Counted from the first letter of the stretch, positions 13,389-24,950 are shown. The stretch is DNA of 64,000 nt from Diphasiastrum complanatum (GCA_029204225.1 CM055114.1:15772270-15836269), one strand, 5' to 3'. Notes: generated by a model from the sequence alone, not told the origin. Made by a program: numbers and translations.

Positions 13389-15602
13389 ATGGAGGACCAT
13401 CTTGAAGAGTTACGAGCACTGACGGACGGAGAAGAGCTGACTCGAGAATACAGCTCTCGCATGCATCGAGATGGCACCAGGTCCAAGTCGAGAAAGAAAG
13501 AGCGTATGCACTCCACAGTGGCGCCCCTCCATGAAGAGATGGGTGGCCCTTCTGAACCTACACCAAGAGATGAACCCTTGCCAGAGGCGCAATAGGACCT
13601 CTTTGAAGTGAAGATGCGGCAATACTTATCAAGCGCAATGACGGCTATGCTTAGCGAGGTGAAGAAGGATAGAGAAACCGAAAGGAAAGAATGGCAAACA
13701 TCCTTGCGAGCCATGAATCTTACTCAAATTAACCTTGCTAGAGAAATGAGAGACGGGCTAACACAGCTCGAGGCCAGGTTTGAAGAGTTGGAAGCAACTA
13801 GGGGGAATGCAGTGGCGCCTCCTCCACAGATACCAAGAGAACCACGAGCGCGAAACACGGAGGGCCCAAGAAAGACTGCCAAAGTGAAAGCACCACCTAC
13901 TTTCAAAGGAGAGCGTGACATTCGAGTTGTGGAAGATTGGTTGTTTCACATGGACCATTACTTCCATCTGATGAACACTTCTGAGGAAGAAAGAACTGAT
14001 TTGGCATTAGCATATTTTGAGGGCTACACTACAAATTGGTACCGGATGGCAGGAATGCATTTTCAAACATGGGACGCATTCAAAGCCGCGTTACGAGAGG
14101 AGTTCATACCGAAGGATTCACACATGAGATTGAGGACAGAATTATCGGGGCTCAAACAGAAAGGGTCATTGCGAGAGTACCTCAATAGATTCAGACAGAG
14201 TGTATGGGTTATTGAAGATATGTCCGAGGCGAACAAAACTCATTACCTATTGTCTGGAATGCAACCCTGGACCCGGCGTGCGATAGATAGCTACATGCCC
14301 CATGATTTCAATTCAACTATTCGAGCGGCTGAAATGGTTTGTGATTATGAGAGCACATTGGCACCAGCTGCTCCCGCAACCTCAACAAGAGTATTTAGTG
14401 GATCCAGACCGAGTCCGAGCTTCTTTTCAAGGGGGGACTCAGCTCCAAATGGCAACCAAGCCTCGAGTAGCGTGGACAAATTCCCAACAAAAACAGGGTT
14501 TGGCAACCAAGGCAACAATGGAGGGAACATGTTCCAGAGAAGAAACAATGTTGGACCTTCAGCTAGTCACAGCAACAGCTCACCAATAGTGGGCAGTTCC
14601 ATGCGTTGCTTCAACTGTCATCAGCAAGGTCACTCTTGGAGGTCATGTCCCAAACCATTGAATAAGCAAATCATGGCTGCCATTGAAGGATTTGATAGGA
14701 TGGAGAGAGAGGCATTTGATCAAGAAGATGGTGAACAAGATGATGAAGAGGACCCAGAAATGGATTTGACGGAGTCTGACCTGAATGCCTTGCAACAGAT
14801 AGGGGCACTTGCGGCATATCGTGAACATCTTATGGCGACTCCTGCGAGAGGATCCAAGTTATTGTACCTGAAAGGCTGTATTCAAGGCAGGATCATTTAC
14901 TTCATGGTAGACCTGGGGGCGTCACATAACTACTTGTCAGAAAAACTGACAGGAGAATTGGACATCCAATGTGAAGAAAATGTGACTCCTATTTGTGTGG
15001 AGACCGCGAAAGGTACAATGACCACTTGTAGATTGGCAACCAACTTACCAATCTCTCTTGGAGCCTGGAAGAATCGACTAACGTTCACAATCTTGAAGAT
15101 GGATGCCTTCGACGCTATTTTGGGATTAAGCTGGTTTAACGAACATGTGGTGGCCTTCTTGGCAAAAGGGGTTAACCTTGTGTTATTATATAATGGCAGG
15201 AGACCTTGTGTCGTCAGAGCTGTGCCAGGGGACCAACTAGAAAAGAACGACACAAATGAACCTGAGCCAACCATTCCTCCCAATCTCATTCACCTATTTA
15301 ACGAAGGACAGCCAACAGTGACAGACCAGCTGACACGGGAACAAATGGAGCCAACATTGCCTATAGTCTCTACATCAAAGGTGAATTCAAGTGCCGATAC
15401 AGAGCTCAAGGAGCTCACCTTGTGTGACCAAGCGAAAGCTCACTTTTTTAACGAAAGACATCCAACAGTGACAAACCAGCTGACGCGAGGTCAAATGGAA
15501 CCAACATTGCCTGCAGTTTCTACGTCAAAGGTGAATCTAAGTGCCAATGCAGAGCTCAAGGAGCTCAACCTGGACGACCAAACGAAATATCTAGAGTCCT
15601 AG
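13389..15602 (+). pseudogene. Element A Gag-protease polyprotein with one early in-frame TAG
   Basis: The frame probably starts at the ATG at 13389, meets an in-frame TAG at 13593-13595 and is then open for 664 codons from the ATG at 13608 to 15602. Counting from 13608: Retrotrans_gag-type domain at about residues 105-255 (WLFHMDHYF, WDAFKAALREEFIP, LREYLNRFRQ), a CCHC zinc knuckle at 334-347 (CFNCHQQGHSWRSC), and a pepsin-like protease domain around 430-510. Its active-site motif reads D-L-G-A-S rather than D-S/T-G, and ILGLSWF follows. The C-terminal ~100 residues contain two copies of a ~55-residue repeat. Gag forms the particle and protease matures it. The DLG change predicts a weak or dead protease. 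No pol follows. Confidence 0.88.
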
Positions 15603-15954
15603 GGGACTCATCCAGATGTGCGACGACAACGACATATCTGAGGCTTAAGGGAGCCGCGAGTACCTTTTTCTTTCATGCTAATAAAGTAAGCCGCATTTCT
15701 CATTGAGGAGTGAGCTTCAGTTTGATGTTTAAGTGCAGCAGCTTCACACAGGTTTTACGTAAGTGAACTAGATCCACACTTTTCCTGTGCTGGGTGTAAA
15801 ACACAATATCATTACTCCGCTTTACAGTTGGTTTCCTTTGGCCGGTGAATCAAGCCCGTGTCCTTGTATATGTGACTAAAGTCTGGCCGGTGAATTAAGC
15901 CCGTGCCATGAGTCTTAGGTTCTAGTTTGGCCCTGATGAGGACATCAGCTTTCT

Positions 15955-15969
15955 CAAACGAGGGGAGGA
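15955..15969 (+). other. Element A polypurine tract
   Basis: The purine-rich aaacgaggggagga immediately precedes the 3' LTR start at 15970, the expected position for the plus-strand DNA primer. Confidence 0.75.
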
Positions 15970-16889
15970 TGTTGTAAAGCTGACTCGGGTGCACCCAGCG
16001 TGCCCTGTAAGACTCAAAGGGGTGACACTCCCTAAGGTCCCAAAGCAAGTTAGAACGTCAAGGACTGAGCCTCCGACCTGTGGTGAGCCAGTCAAGTAGT
16101 CACAAAGTCATGAGCTAGCTCTGGAGCTCGAGTCATGGCCTAGTCAGAAAAGCAGGTTGATTCGGCCGCCGGGACAGCTCCCGGGACCCATGTCCAGGAG
16201 CCAGACTGATTCTGCCAGGCTTGCCAGGCCTAATCAGCAAAATAAAAACTAAGTCCTAAAAAGCGTGCTTTACCAGAAAGCACTATGTTTCAAACCAGAG
16301 GGGGTGCGCCGAATCACAGCAGAACTATAGGGGGAGTCAGGCAGACAGAAACTTGGGCAGCTCAACCAGCGCCAGGAATCCAGTCGCCTGGTCTCAGCTC
16401 CCTCTACCAGCACGAGCCAGGCACAATGCCCAGCACGTGTTGGTGGCCCCGAGACCGGTCAGTCTATGTATGAATGTAACCTCTTTCAAATCTAATAAAG
16501 TTGATCCTTGGGGATGATTACCATTTCGGTTTTGCCTCCGGGACTGGTCCAAGTGGAAGGACCCTTACTACAACCTTTTTGCGTCGCTGGCGCCTAAGGG
16601 TCCCTGTCATCGACATGGGGCTTGCCGCTATGCCAATTGGTCAGTTTGGCGACCACTTTGCCTTGGGTTTCATGTGTGGCTTGTCTTTGCCTTTGGTTAC
16701 CTTTTGGGGACGGATTCTGAGATGGCTTTTGGGTTGGTTGGGATTCCAGTTTTCTTAAGTCTGAATGGTTAAGCTTGTTACGTTTATGAGTTGGCTTTTA
16801 CGTAAGTGCATGATGGATGAATGTTAGACTTAAGCGCGGGTTGGGGAAACCGCTCAAGTCCCAGCGCCCTTTGAGGCGCCGGCGCAACA
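15970..16889 (+). repeat. Element A 3' LTR (920 bp)
   Basis: Starts TGTTGTAAAGC and ends GGCGCAACA, so the ends form a short TGTTG/CAACA inverted repeat. It is the full-length LTR of the pair. Confidence 0.9.
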
Positions 16890-16894
16890 GTTTG

Positions 16895-16963
16895 TATGGC
16901 AAGAGTTGAAGGTTGGGAAGCTGAGTCGTGGTTCCCAGCTCCCTTTGGGATGCCTGCGCTACA
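16895..16963 (+). repeat. Element B 5' LTR, last part
   Basis: The segment from tatggcaagagttgaagg to gctaca matches the end of the 3' LTR at 20102-20170. It completes the LTR split by A. Confidence 0.88.
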
Positions 16964-16965
16964 TG

Positions 16966-16978
16966 TGGTATCAGAGCC
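16966..16978 (+). other. Element B primer-binding site (tRNA-iMet type)
   Basis: TGGTATCAGAGCC, two bases after the LTR end, is the usual complement of the plant initiator tRNA-Met 3' end. Confidence 0.92.
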
Positions 16979-17052
16979 GCTGGCCGGTCAGCTATGCGGA
17001 TCTCACAGAAATGGCCACGGTTTGGAGTTCATCAAGACAACTATTGTGCAAG

Positions 17053-17440
17053 GTGCTGCCCACAGTGTAAGCACGGGTGTATCCACGGTCGGGGTGGTCG
17101 ACAGAACGGGGGACTTGATGAGTCAAAGTGCTGCCCTCGAGGTGTAAGCACGGTCAGTTCTCGCGGTTCGGGCCTGGCGCTGTCTGCACGTAGGACGGAT
17201 GAGGCAAAGTGCTGCCTAGGGAGGTGAAAGCACGGTCTGTACCTTGTGGGGTGTGGGGCGACATATTGGAATTGTATGGGTTAACCATTGATACAGAGAT
17301 GCTGCTCGAATTTGGGTGTAAAGCACGGGTGGTTAGCTGCCGGTGCGGGATAGCTGCCGATCATTTAGCTATAAGGGCTATTGACCAAAAAGTGGTGGGG
17401 CGTGACTGAGGCAATGTGCTGCTTAATGGTGAAAGCACGG
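17053..17440 (+). repeat. Five spaced GTGCTGC...AGCACGG hairpin motifs downstream of the primer site
   Basis: Copies lie at about 17053-17075, 17128-17153, 17209-17234, 17299-17328 and 17416-17440. Each has GTGCT (GATGCT in copy 4), a 10-19 nt middle, and AAGCACGG or AGCACGG, so the ends can pair as a short stem. Spacing grows from 75 to 117 bp. They lie in the leader of a non-coding element, where packaging or dimerisation signals are expected. Function is inferred only. Confidence 0.8.
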
Positions 17441-17714
17441 ATAGTTGGAGGGGTGTCCTATGTGGGCTGATTCCGTGATCGATTTGTATGGGCGCGGCCA
17501 AGCAAAGGTCTGTTGGCAGGACCATCTCAAAGGGGGACCTTGTCTCTGTTACTTGTTAGTAAACCTGCCTGAGTGTCTTACTTGTATGTATTCGTGGTGA
17601 GTCTTAGTACTCGTGCTTTGTCTGGTTTGCATGATTGCTTGTGATACAAGGAGTTGATGGCTCGAGAAGGAACCTTTTCTTTTGAAGGCTGATACCATCA
17701 AACAAAGAGGACTA

Positions 17715-18118
17715 CAGAATCTGTGGGGTGGATTTGTAGTTAAAGTACTCACACGTGAACGACAACGAAACGACTCAATGTTTGTAAAGGATGGATGACT
17801 AGCCTGTTTCTTGGGTTAGTTTCATTTGCGACAACGCCCACCAGATGCAAGCAGGAAGTCAAAAGTTGTAAAGGGCCATTTCAGGGGGGACTTTCTATGG
17901 AGCAGTTGGTCTTCATTTTGGGACGGCCACCTTCGGAACTGAAAACTCACTGAGCATGGGCGATATCCAGAATCTGTGCGGCGGATTTGCAGTTCAAGTA
18001 CTCGCACATGAACGACAACGAAACGACTCAATGTTTGCAAAGGATGGATGGCTAGCCTGTTTCTTGGGTTAGTTTCATTTGCGACAACGCCCACCAGACG
18101 CAAGCAGGAAGTCAACAG
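17715..18118 (+). repeat. Direct duplication of ~150 bp inside element B
   Basis: Segments at about 17716-17869 and 17969-18118 share long blocks, for example acgacaacgaaacgactcaa and gcctgtttcttgggttagtt. About 100 bp of different sequence separates them. No coding signal is seen. Confidence 0.9.
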
Positions 18119-18985
18119 TTGGGACGGACGCTAAGGGACAGTTCGCGTTGAGATCAGACTAGTGCAAACTCTGGGTGCATGTGTCTGATTCAAAGAGAGC
18201 TACTTGAAGCCAAGCTCGATGTACACATCTTGTTTTGACTGTGAGGCAACTGACCAGTGATGGAATTGTGAAAGTCAAGTTTTGCACGACGGACATGGTG
18301 CTTCAAACAAACGCGAAGAGGTAGTTCGGATGCGGATCAAACTGGTGCGACCCTTTGGCTTTCCACGAGGTCAATGGTTACATTTGGGCTGATTCAAAGA
18401 GCTACTTCAAGCTAAGTGAGAGGTGCATTGCGGAGTACTCAATCTTTGCCTACCTTAAAGAGCCAAGATGGAAAAGTATCAAGATCAGGCTAGGACAAGG
18501 AGAGAAATCAAGGTGCAGAAGCAACAAAGCACGGAGTGGACCATAAAGTGGGCAATCAAACGATAAATCCTTCGGCTCAAGGAGCCTTGATACCTGTGCG
18601 GAACTGAACAAATCTGGAGCTCAAGGAGCTCAACACAAAGTGCATCAAGGACAAATCAGGAGCTCAAAGGAGTTCCAAAGTCGAAAGTCAGAAGCGACAG
18701 AGGCGAACATTTCAAAGAAAGGCCTCTGTCACCAGTTAATAAGGTTCTCGGGTTTTACGAAAGCGATATCAAATCTACGCTTTTCCCAGACAAAGATATA
18801 TTTTCAAGTTATGTAATTTTTCGGTACAAAGAGCTGATTTTTCGACTTGTGGTGTGCCAACTTCAATGTTAATAAAAAGTGGCCAGTAAATTGAGTACTG
18901 TGCCAAGTAGCTTAAATGTACAGTTATTTTAATTGGGAGACACCTTTACTTTAATCTGACATCTGATGAGGACATCAGATTTTAT

Positions 18986-18999
18986 AAAGGTGGGGTGGA
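18986..18999 (+). other. Element B polypurine tract
   Basis: The purine-rich aaaggtggggtgga sits directly before the 3' LTR start at 19000. Confidence 0.75.
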
Positions 19000-20170
19000 T
19001 GTTGTAAAGCTACCTTTACAAGCTTTACTTCCGGCGCCAGCAGCGCCCCTGCTGCTCCCGGCGCCACTGTGACCAGAATCCAGCCGGCGCCAAGTTCCTA
19101 TGGCTGAAAATCTTTGATCGGTTCTAGCGGAGTCCAGAGAGCTCAGATCGATGTGCAATCACCTCACACGATCTAGGCATGATTAAAGGACGCCTGGGGA
19201 TCAATAAAATCTAGAGAGAGAAAATGACTTTCTGAAAAGAGAAAATCCTAGAGAGAGAAAAACGTGCCTTACCAACTTGGGTAGAGTGCTTTGTATGAGG
19301 GGGGTTGCCGAATCACACCAATACTATAGGGGAGTGCGGGTTGCGACTCAGGGCGAGCTCCAACCAAGTCTCAGTCTCACTTGCTGGAATGTTGTCATGG
19401 CTCTCGCCTTGGCATGCTAGCGCCCCGGAGACTAGGGTTGGTCACACACTTGAAATGTAACCTTCTCAGATTTATCAATAAAGTGGGATTTTTCTCAAAC
19501 GGACTCTGATTACCTTCTGGGTTTCAGTGTTCGGTAAAAGCGCCAGTTGTAAGGCCGCTTTCAAAATTTTTAACTTGGCACATAACTGAGGGTCGTATCC
19601 CGGGACGCCAGCGGTATGCCGTCGGGACCATTCGGTCCGTGGCGCCAGCGGTATGCTATCGGGACCATTTGGTCCAGGAACTGGTTGTTTCCATATCTGT
19701 CGCGGCTTGTGGTTCTGAGTGTTCCTTGCATGAATGTGAATGAGTTAAGCTCTTGGGGAACGGGCTCTAACCTGTCGGCTGAGTTGGATGGCTTGCTTGG
19801 GTGGATGTTACCTGTTTATGGCTGTCCAGTCTGGCGTGGCGCCAGGTTGGCTTCCAGCACTCGTGACGAAGCTTTCAGTTGGTTAAGTCTGATGTAAGTC
19901 AGACCGCTTGCTTGGAATGGATGTTACTCGTTTGTAACGAAGCTTCGAGTTGGTTAAGTTTGATGTATGTCAGACGGCTTGCTTGGAGGGGAGTCACCCA
20001 CATCGGGACCCCCGATCTGGCATGGCGCCAGGTTGGATCTCAATGTTGGTTAAGTCTGATCGTTGTTGGCGAGTTGGCTGCTTGTATGTCAAGTGGGTTT
20101 GGATGGCAAGAGTTGAAGGCTGGGAAGCTAAGTCGTGGTTCCTGGCTCCCTTTGGGATGCCTACGCTACA
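19000..20170 (+). repeat. Element B 3' LTR (1171 bp)
   Basis: Starts TGTTGTAAAGC and ends GCCTACGCTACA. It is uninterrupted and serves as the reference for the empty site of A: the junction reads gtcaagtgggtttggatggc, with a single GTTTG. Confidence 0.92.
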
Positions 20171-20175
20171 GTATC

Positions 20176-22480
20176 GCGGAGTGAGGCAGTGAATGTGGGG
20201 TTAATGGGTGGCCAAGATCGGAGAGTCGAATCTCGAATGGAGGTAGCACAGGTTCTAGTCTCTGGCTTCGTGCACCTATGCCACAGAGCTGAAGATGCAT
20301 CCAACCCTTACGATGAAGCAACAAAAATTCTATATGGCTTTTCAAGATTGAATGTTTGTTGATACTTGTTCTTGTGGATCATGAGGACTGCTCACGTTTT
20401 TGTTTTCCAAGTCGGTTGGTAACATGTCTCGTCTCTTGTTGGGACGCATACGATGATGCCCGTCCCAATGCATCAGAAGGGCATGTTCCCACCCTGTCCC
20501 CACCATCTGCCCTCTTGCCATGCACCTACACACCTTCCTGCAAAGCTCATCTTTGTCCCATAAGTTTCCTATGGACTGAGTAACTTTTGTATATATTACA
20601 GAAATTGTTCATTACTACCATGTGTGCATGCTCGATGGGACGCCAGTCACGCCCGGGTCATGCCCGGTGCTCGAGAAAATTTTGGGCTCCAGCTGCCTGG
20701 CGTCGCGTTTGCCCGGCGCCACTCTGGGCCTACGCTCGCCCCCCTGCCTGTGCCCTGCCCGGCACCAGGGCAGGGTGCCTCGAACCGCGAAACGTTGGCA
20801 TCAGGTGCCCGAAACCGCGATAGCATCTCACCAAGAAAATTTTGAGGGCCCGGGCACCCGATCCACGTGTCGCATAGGCACGGGAGCGGACGTTACTCCC
20901 CCTCCCGGGCCAATAAGTGCCAATAAGCGACATCCGGTTATATTATCAAGAATGAGCTAGAATTCAAAGGAGATGAGGAGAGCTCCGTAGCGAACAAAGA
21001 CAGCACCATGGTGGACGAGCAAAGGTAGGGACGAGCGGAGGTGGGGGCACGATGGTGGACGAGGACGAGCTCGAGGAGGAGAATGGCATGATGGTGAGGA
21101 GTAGAATTGTCAGAAATGGCAATTAATTAATGCCATTGAGGCTCCATGAATCGCACTTAATGCCAAGAAATTTCCTAGTACAAAAATAAATGGCCCATCC
21201 CAAGTTGCCAAGTCCCTGTGGGGCACCTCATCCTGGGTAACAATAGCGCCAATCGTGGGTGTGGGGCCAGAAGGGCTACTTGGGTAAGTTTTGAAGGGGG
21301 TGCAGGGTCGCATACTGGTGGCGTGCCCCTCAACTACCAACTCCTGCATCTTCCACGCTTTGATGGACTGCCAACAAATGAACTCCTCTTTGCTGGACCG
21401 GTTGTTGTTGGTTCCTTGCAAAGCTTCATAGGTATGGCTATGAATGCAAGTACCTATAGGGACAGGGATTTGTAGTTTTGTGTGTACAAAATTCTATTAG
21501 ATCAATGAATCAATAAAGCAACCAATAATCACTAGTAAACACAATATGATTCTGCAATGACAACCAAAACAGGTGTGCACCTAAACGGTTTCTTGATCAA
21601 AATATATTATAAAAGTGTATGTATAAAAGTGTGTATAAATATTGGCATACAGACTGTATACAAATTCTCTTTAAAAGAAACTGGCAAATTATGGCATTTA
21701 AAGAGTCCGTTTTAAGCCCGTTATCAGCAGGCCCTGCTAATGATGGGTATAAGTTTGAGCCTCACTCTGGAAACCATAAAGCATATTAGAATTTTCAACT
21801 ACAACGAAGACTACGATGAACGAGTTGGAGCAGACGATGATGGCACTGGGAGACAACGACCCATGTGCATCATCAGGATTGCCTTCACATACCTGCAATG
21901 GCGGGATGAGGGTGACAACAGATTTCTCTTGGCCTCCGATTGATTTTGCCTCAATATACATCTCAGCCATTGATATGTGATTCAATGCCACTGATAGAGA
22001 GTCAAAATGAATCAATCTGAATGTATTGCACTTGATATTAGTTTAATTTGATCACTCAATTAGCCATGCCAAGTGATAGACAATAGTTTCAGCTATCTCA
22101 AGTGATAGCAACCAATTCTATCCCTGAGAGATTGAGCTCGAGTAATTGGAATGTTCTGAAGTTGAGATTGGTTGAGTTTAGTTACTCGATGATCTATGTC
22201 CAATGATAAGGACAAAAATCACAGCATAAGCATCAAACGTGAGCTATTTCGATTGATGTACGTGAATGTCCCTCACTCGAGATACCTCTTATTTAATCAC
22301 TCAATGTCTAGTAATCCCAAGATACTAAATGCAAGACTGGTCATTCCAAACATGATAAAAGGGAGAAGTGCATCCTCCCTCACACTTTTGGAGTATATCC
22401 ATGATAGAAGGAGACTTTGGAAAACGAAATTGAGCCATTGTTTGTGATATGAACTAAAGTCACTGATTGACAAGTGCCAA
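20176..22480. other. Unassigned sequence; GC-rich block at 20630-20930
   Basis: No recognisable protein domain. The 20630-20930 block is unusually GC-rich for the window and contains gcccgggc/gggcacc-type short inverted and direct motifs. It could be part of an old LTR. The minus-strand ORF at 21110-21421 (103 codons) has no recognised family. Confidence 0.4.
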
Positions 22481-23065
22481 AATGGGGCTATTCACATTGT
22501 TAACATCTAGTTTGAGCCATTTTCTAATATTGAAATCAAAAAGTATCTCCATCTCAATAAGGCTAACTACTTGCGTATGGATATAAGTGTCCACTTTGGA
22601 TGCTTCACTTATTCTCATAAGAAGTTTACAATGTGCCTTCTAGACTGAAAATTTACAATTTTCAGCATTATGAATGAACACATCATTTTTGATCTTATTG
22701 AAACCAAAAGAAAATACATTATGAAGACATCTCCATTTCCTTGACTTTATATTCAATGTAAGATTACAAGGAAAACATGCTTTGCTATCTATTAAAGAAT
22801 CACAATCAACTAGTATTGTCTTAATCCACCTTTGAGATACAAAAATCTCTTCAAAGAAAGATAGTTTTTCATAAGATGTCATGAGAGCATAGATGGAACT
22901 ATTTTCATTTTGTGATTTCTCCTCCTTAATCTTTTTTGGTTTCTCTTTGATCATAACAATAACTTTTAACTTATCCAAAGTTCCCAACAAAATGCTTTCC
23001 AAGGACATGAAATATTTCCAAGTGATATTAATGAAAGTGACATCTATCTTTGCATCTTGAACCAA
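22480..23065 (-). pseudogene. Relative of the unknown C-terminal domain of the element C ORF
   Basis: The frame at 23065-22640 (141 codons) and its continuation past a stop to ~22480 align by eye with the last ~130 residues of the element C protein. A QR-W-I motif, a hydrophobic middle (CLHNVFSFGFN here, TLVDHFHLQLV in C) and a SEAS..DT.I....VVS block occur in the same order. The nucleotide block ggatgcttcact is shared at 22598-22609 and 57863-57874. This copy is broken by at least one stop. Function is unknown. Confidence 0.6.
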
Positions 23066-23583
23066 ACAATGTGCTTACAAACAAGAACATTTTAAAGGTT
23101 TGAAATGTGTGGTGATGGACTTTTTAAGACAAATCTTGTAAGTCTTTATGAGATTTGGAATGGACTTGAAATGGTTTGATAACAATCTATGTCAAGAATT
23201 TTTCACCAAGCTTAAAAATTAGACATCTAGATATTCACATAGATCCCAAACATGCATGAACACTCAAATATGGACTCCTCCCTGTTCTAGGAACCCAATG
23301 GGATCAAAAATTGACCCTCACACTCTCAAAAACAAAGCTGAATAGAACTTAATTGAGTTTCATACAGACAATGTCAAATTTTGCTCAAAAAATTGAGCTC
23401 ATTCACCCCTATTGGACTCCACCAAGTACCAATGACTCTACCTCTTTAGATTTGGAATGAAATTCAAATTTTCAAAAATGTGATGCTTCTTTCTCACTAA
23501 GATATGTGCTTACAAAGAGCTAATGCCACTTAGCAGGATTTGATCACCATGAAGAAGACAAATTTTCCACCAAAGTCAAGAAA

Positions 23584-23955
23584 TAAGTTACTAGATCTTG
23601 CCCTCTCCAATGGAAGGAACTCTTAGGATTTTTGGATTAAACACTACACATGTGACTCACACACCTATATTTTTCAAGCCAAACAAAACTCAACTCTTTG
23701 AGTAGGAGTGGAACAATGTGACTTAGATCTCAAAAAATCACTTTTAGAACTCTCCAATAATGCAATCACCCTAAGTTGCTAGATCTTGCCCTCTCCAAAG
23801 GAAGGAACTCTTGGAATTTTTGGATCACACTCTCCACATGTGCTTCACACACTATGACACATTTTCATTAAACACTCAAGAACTATAAGTAGGAGTGAAA
23901 CAATGTGACTAGGATCTCAAAAATCCTATCTAGAACTCTCAAAACCTAGATTGAC
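23584..23955. repeat. Two tandem ~188-bp repeats in element K
   Basis: Copies at about 23584-23771 and 23772-23955 share ctagatcttgccctctcca, ggaaggaactct and aggagtg.aacaatgtgact. No coding signal is seen. Confidence 0.85.
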
Positions 23956-24563
23956 AATGCTATCTTGAAGTTTCTCTCTACAATGGAAATGATTTGGTGC
24001 TCTTTCACAAAAATCACCAGGTTAGGTGCTCTACCTTCCTCAAAATAAATGTCAATAACTCAATCTAGGATCAACCGTTTTGATTGAGATCACTTGCACC
24101 TAAATCCTTACTCAAATAGCTTCCAAAACAGTGCTCACTTGCTTGATTTGGTTCTACCTTGAGATCACAACAAGTACTCAAAATGGATGGATCTCACATG
24201 TGCCTGATAACAATAGTCCGTATTGTACCTATAGTACTTAAACCAAAAAATAGATTTTTGGCCAAGTTAGAACAAAAATCCCATTGGAAACTAGTCGAGA
24301 TCACAAAATCCTCTCAAAACTTGATCTTTCACTCTCACAAACTTGTATGAAGCACAAACTTGAAAAGCACTTAGATATGGTGCAAGACAAGTACATCAAC
24401 CTCTCGAACATGTGGCAAGCACACACTTGAACCTTACGCACTCATTTGTACTTCAAATCTAGAAGTAATCATTTGGTTAGACTCTTCGTCTTTCAAGTTG
24501 ATTTTAACACCAATGCCTTTGACAAAATGGGGAGATCTTAATCATCATCTATGCTCTTAGACT

Positions 24564-24577
24564 TGGCTCTGATACCA
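24564..24577 (-). other. Element K primer-binding site
   Basis: The minus strand reads TGGTATCAGAGCCA, directly followed on the plus-strand side by the LTR-type start TG at 24578. Confidence 0.85.
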
Positions 24578-24703
24578 TGTCAAAAAATCAAAGAATAGAA
24601 CTCAAATAGATCTACAAAAGATCAATAAGAGTAATTGGCAACTTGGTATGTTGATCTATCTCCAAACTAGCATCCTAAACTAGTTTCTACACATTTGAAC
24701 CAT

Positions 24704-24909
<206 letters not shown>

Positions 24910-24950
24910 GTGAATGAGTCTATTATGGGTGATTGAATATGGAAATTCAG

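Larger units (their letters stand above)
12584..16889 (+). mobile_element. Element A: gag-protease-only LTR retrotransposon (TR-GAG-like)
   Basis: A begins TGTTG at 12584, ends CAACA at 16889 and is flanked by the 5-bp duplication GTTTG (12579-12583 and 16890-16894). It is inserted inside the 5' LTR of B. The interior encodes a single Gag-protease frame followed by a purine tract and the 3' LTR. No reverse transcriptase, RNase H or integrase motif is present. The 5' LTR lacks its last ~200 bp, so the primer site has been deleted. The LTRs differ at about 16 sites over ~715 comparable bp by eye (about 2%). Confidence 0.9.
11394..20175 (+). mobile_element. Element B: non-coding LTR retrotransposon (LARD-like), interrupted by element A
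   Basis: B begins at 11399 (TGTTGTAAAGC) and ends at 20170 (CTACA). The flanks gtata (11394-11398) and gtatc (20171-20175) match at 4 of 5 positions, consistent with an aged target duplication. After removing A, B is about 4.46 kb: two LTRs of about 1.2 kb and an interior of about 2.0 kb (16964-18999). The interior has a tRNA-iMet-type primer site but no gag or pol reading frame. It therefore fits the class of large non-autonomous LTR derivatives (LARDs) that rely on proteins from relatives. Its LTR starts and core segments resemble those of A, so the two are probably sibling families. Confidence 0.85.
22480..24703 (-). mobile_element. Element K: remnant of a minus-strand non-autonomous LTR element related to C
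   Basis: A tRNA-iMet primer site (complement of TGGTATCAGAGCCA) lies at 24564-24577 on the minus strand, and an LTR-like TGTCAAAAAATC begins at 24578. To the left, 22480-23065 encodes a degenerate relative of the C-terminal region of the element C ORF. No gag or pol motif is seen in between. The LTR is cut after ~125 bp by the microsatellite-linked repeat, and the left LTR was not found. Confidence 0.6.

Noticed and set aside
17053-17440. Possible CRISPR-like array
   Set aside because: Units are imperfect, spacing is uneven (75-117 bp) and the setting is the leader of an LTR element in plant DNA.
17053-17440. Possible tRNA-derived repeats
   Set aside because: No cloverleaf, anticodon arm or box A/B pattern could be fitted.
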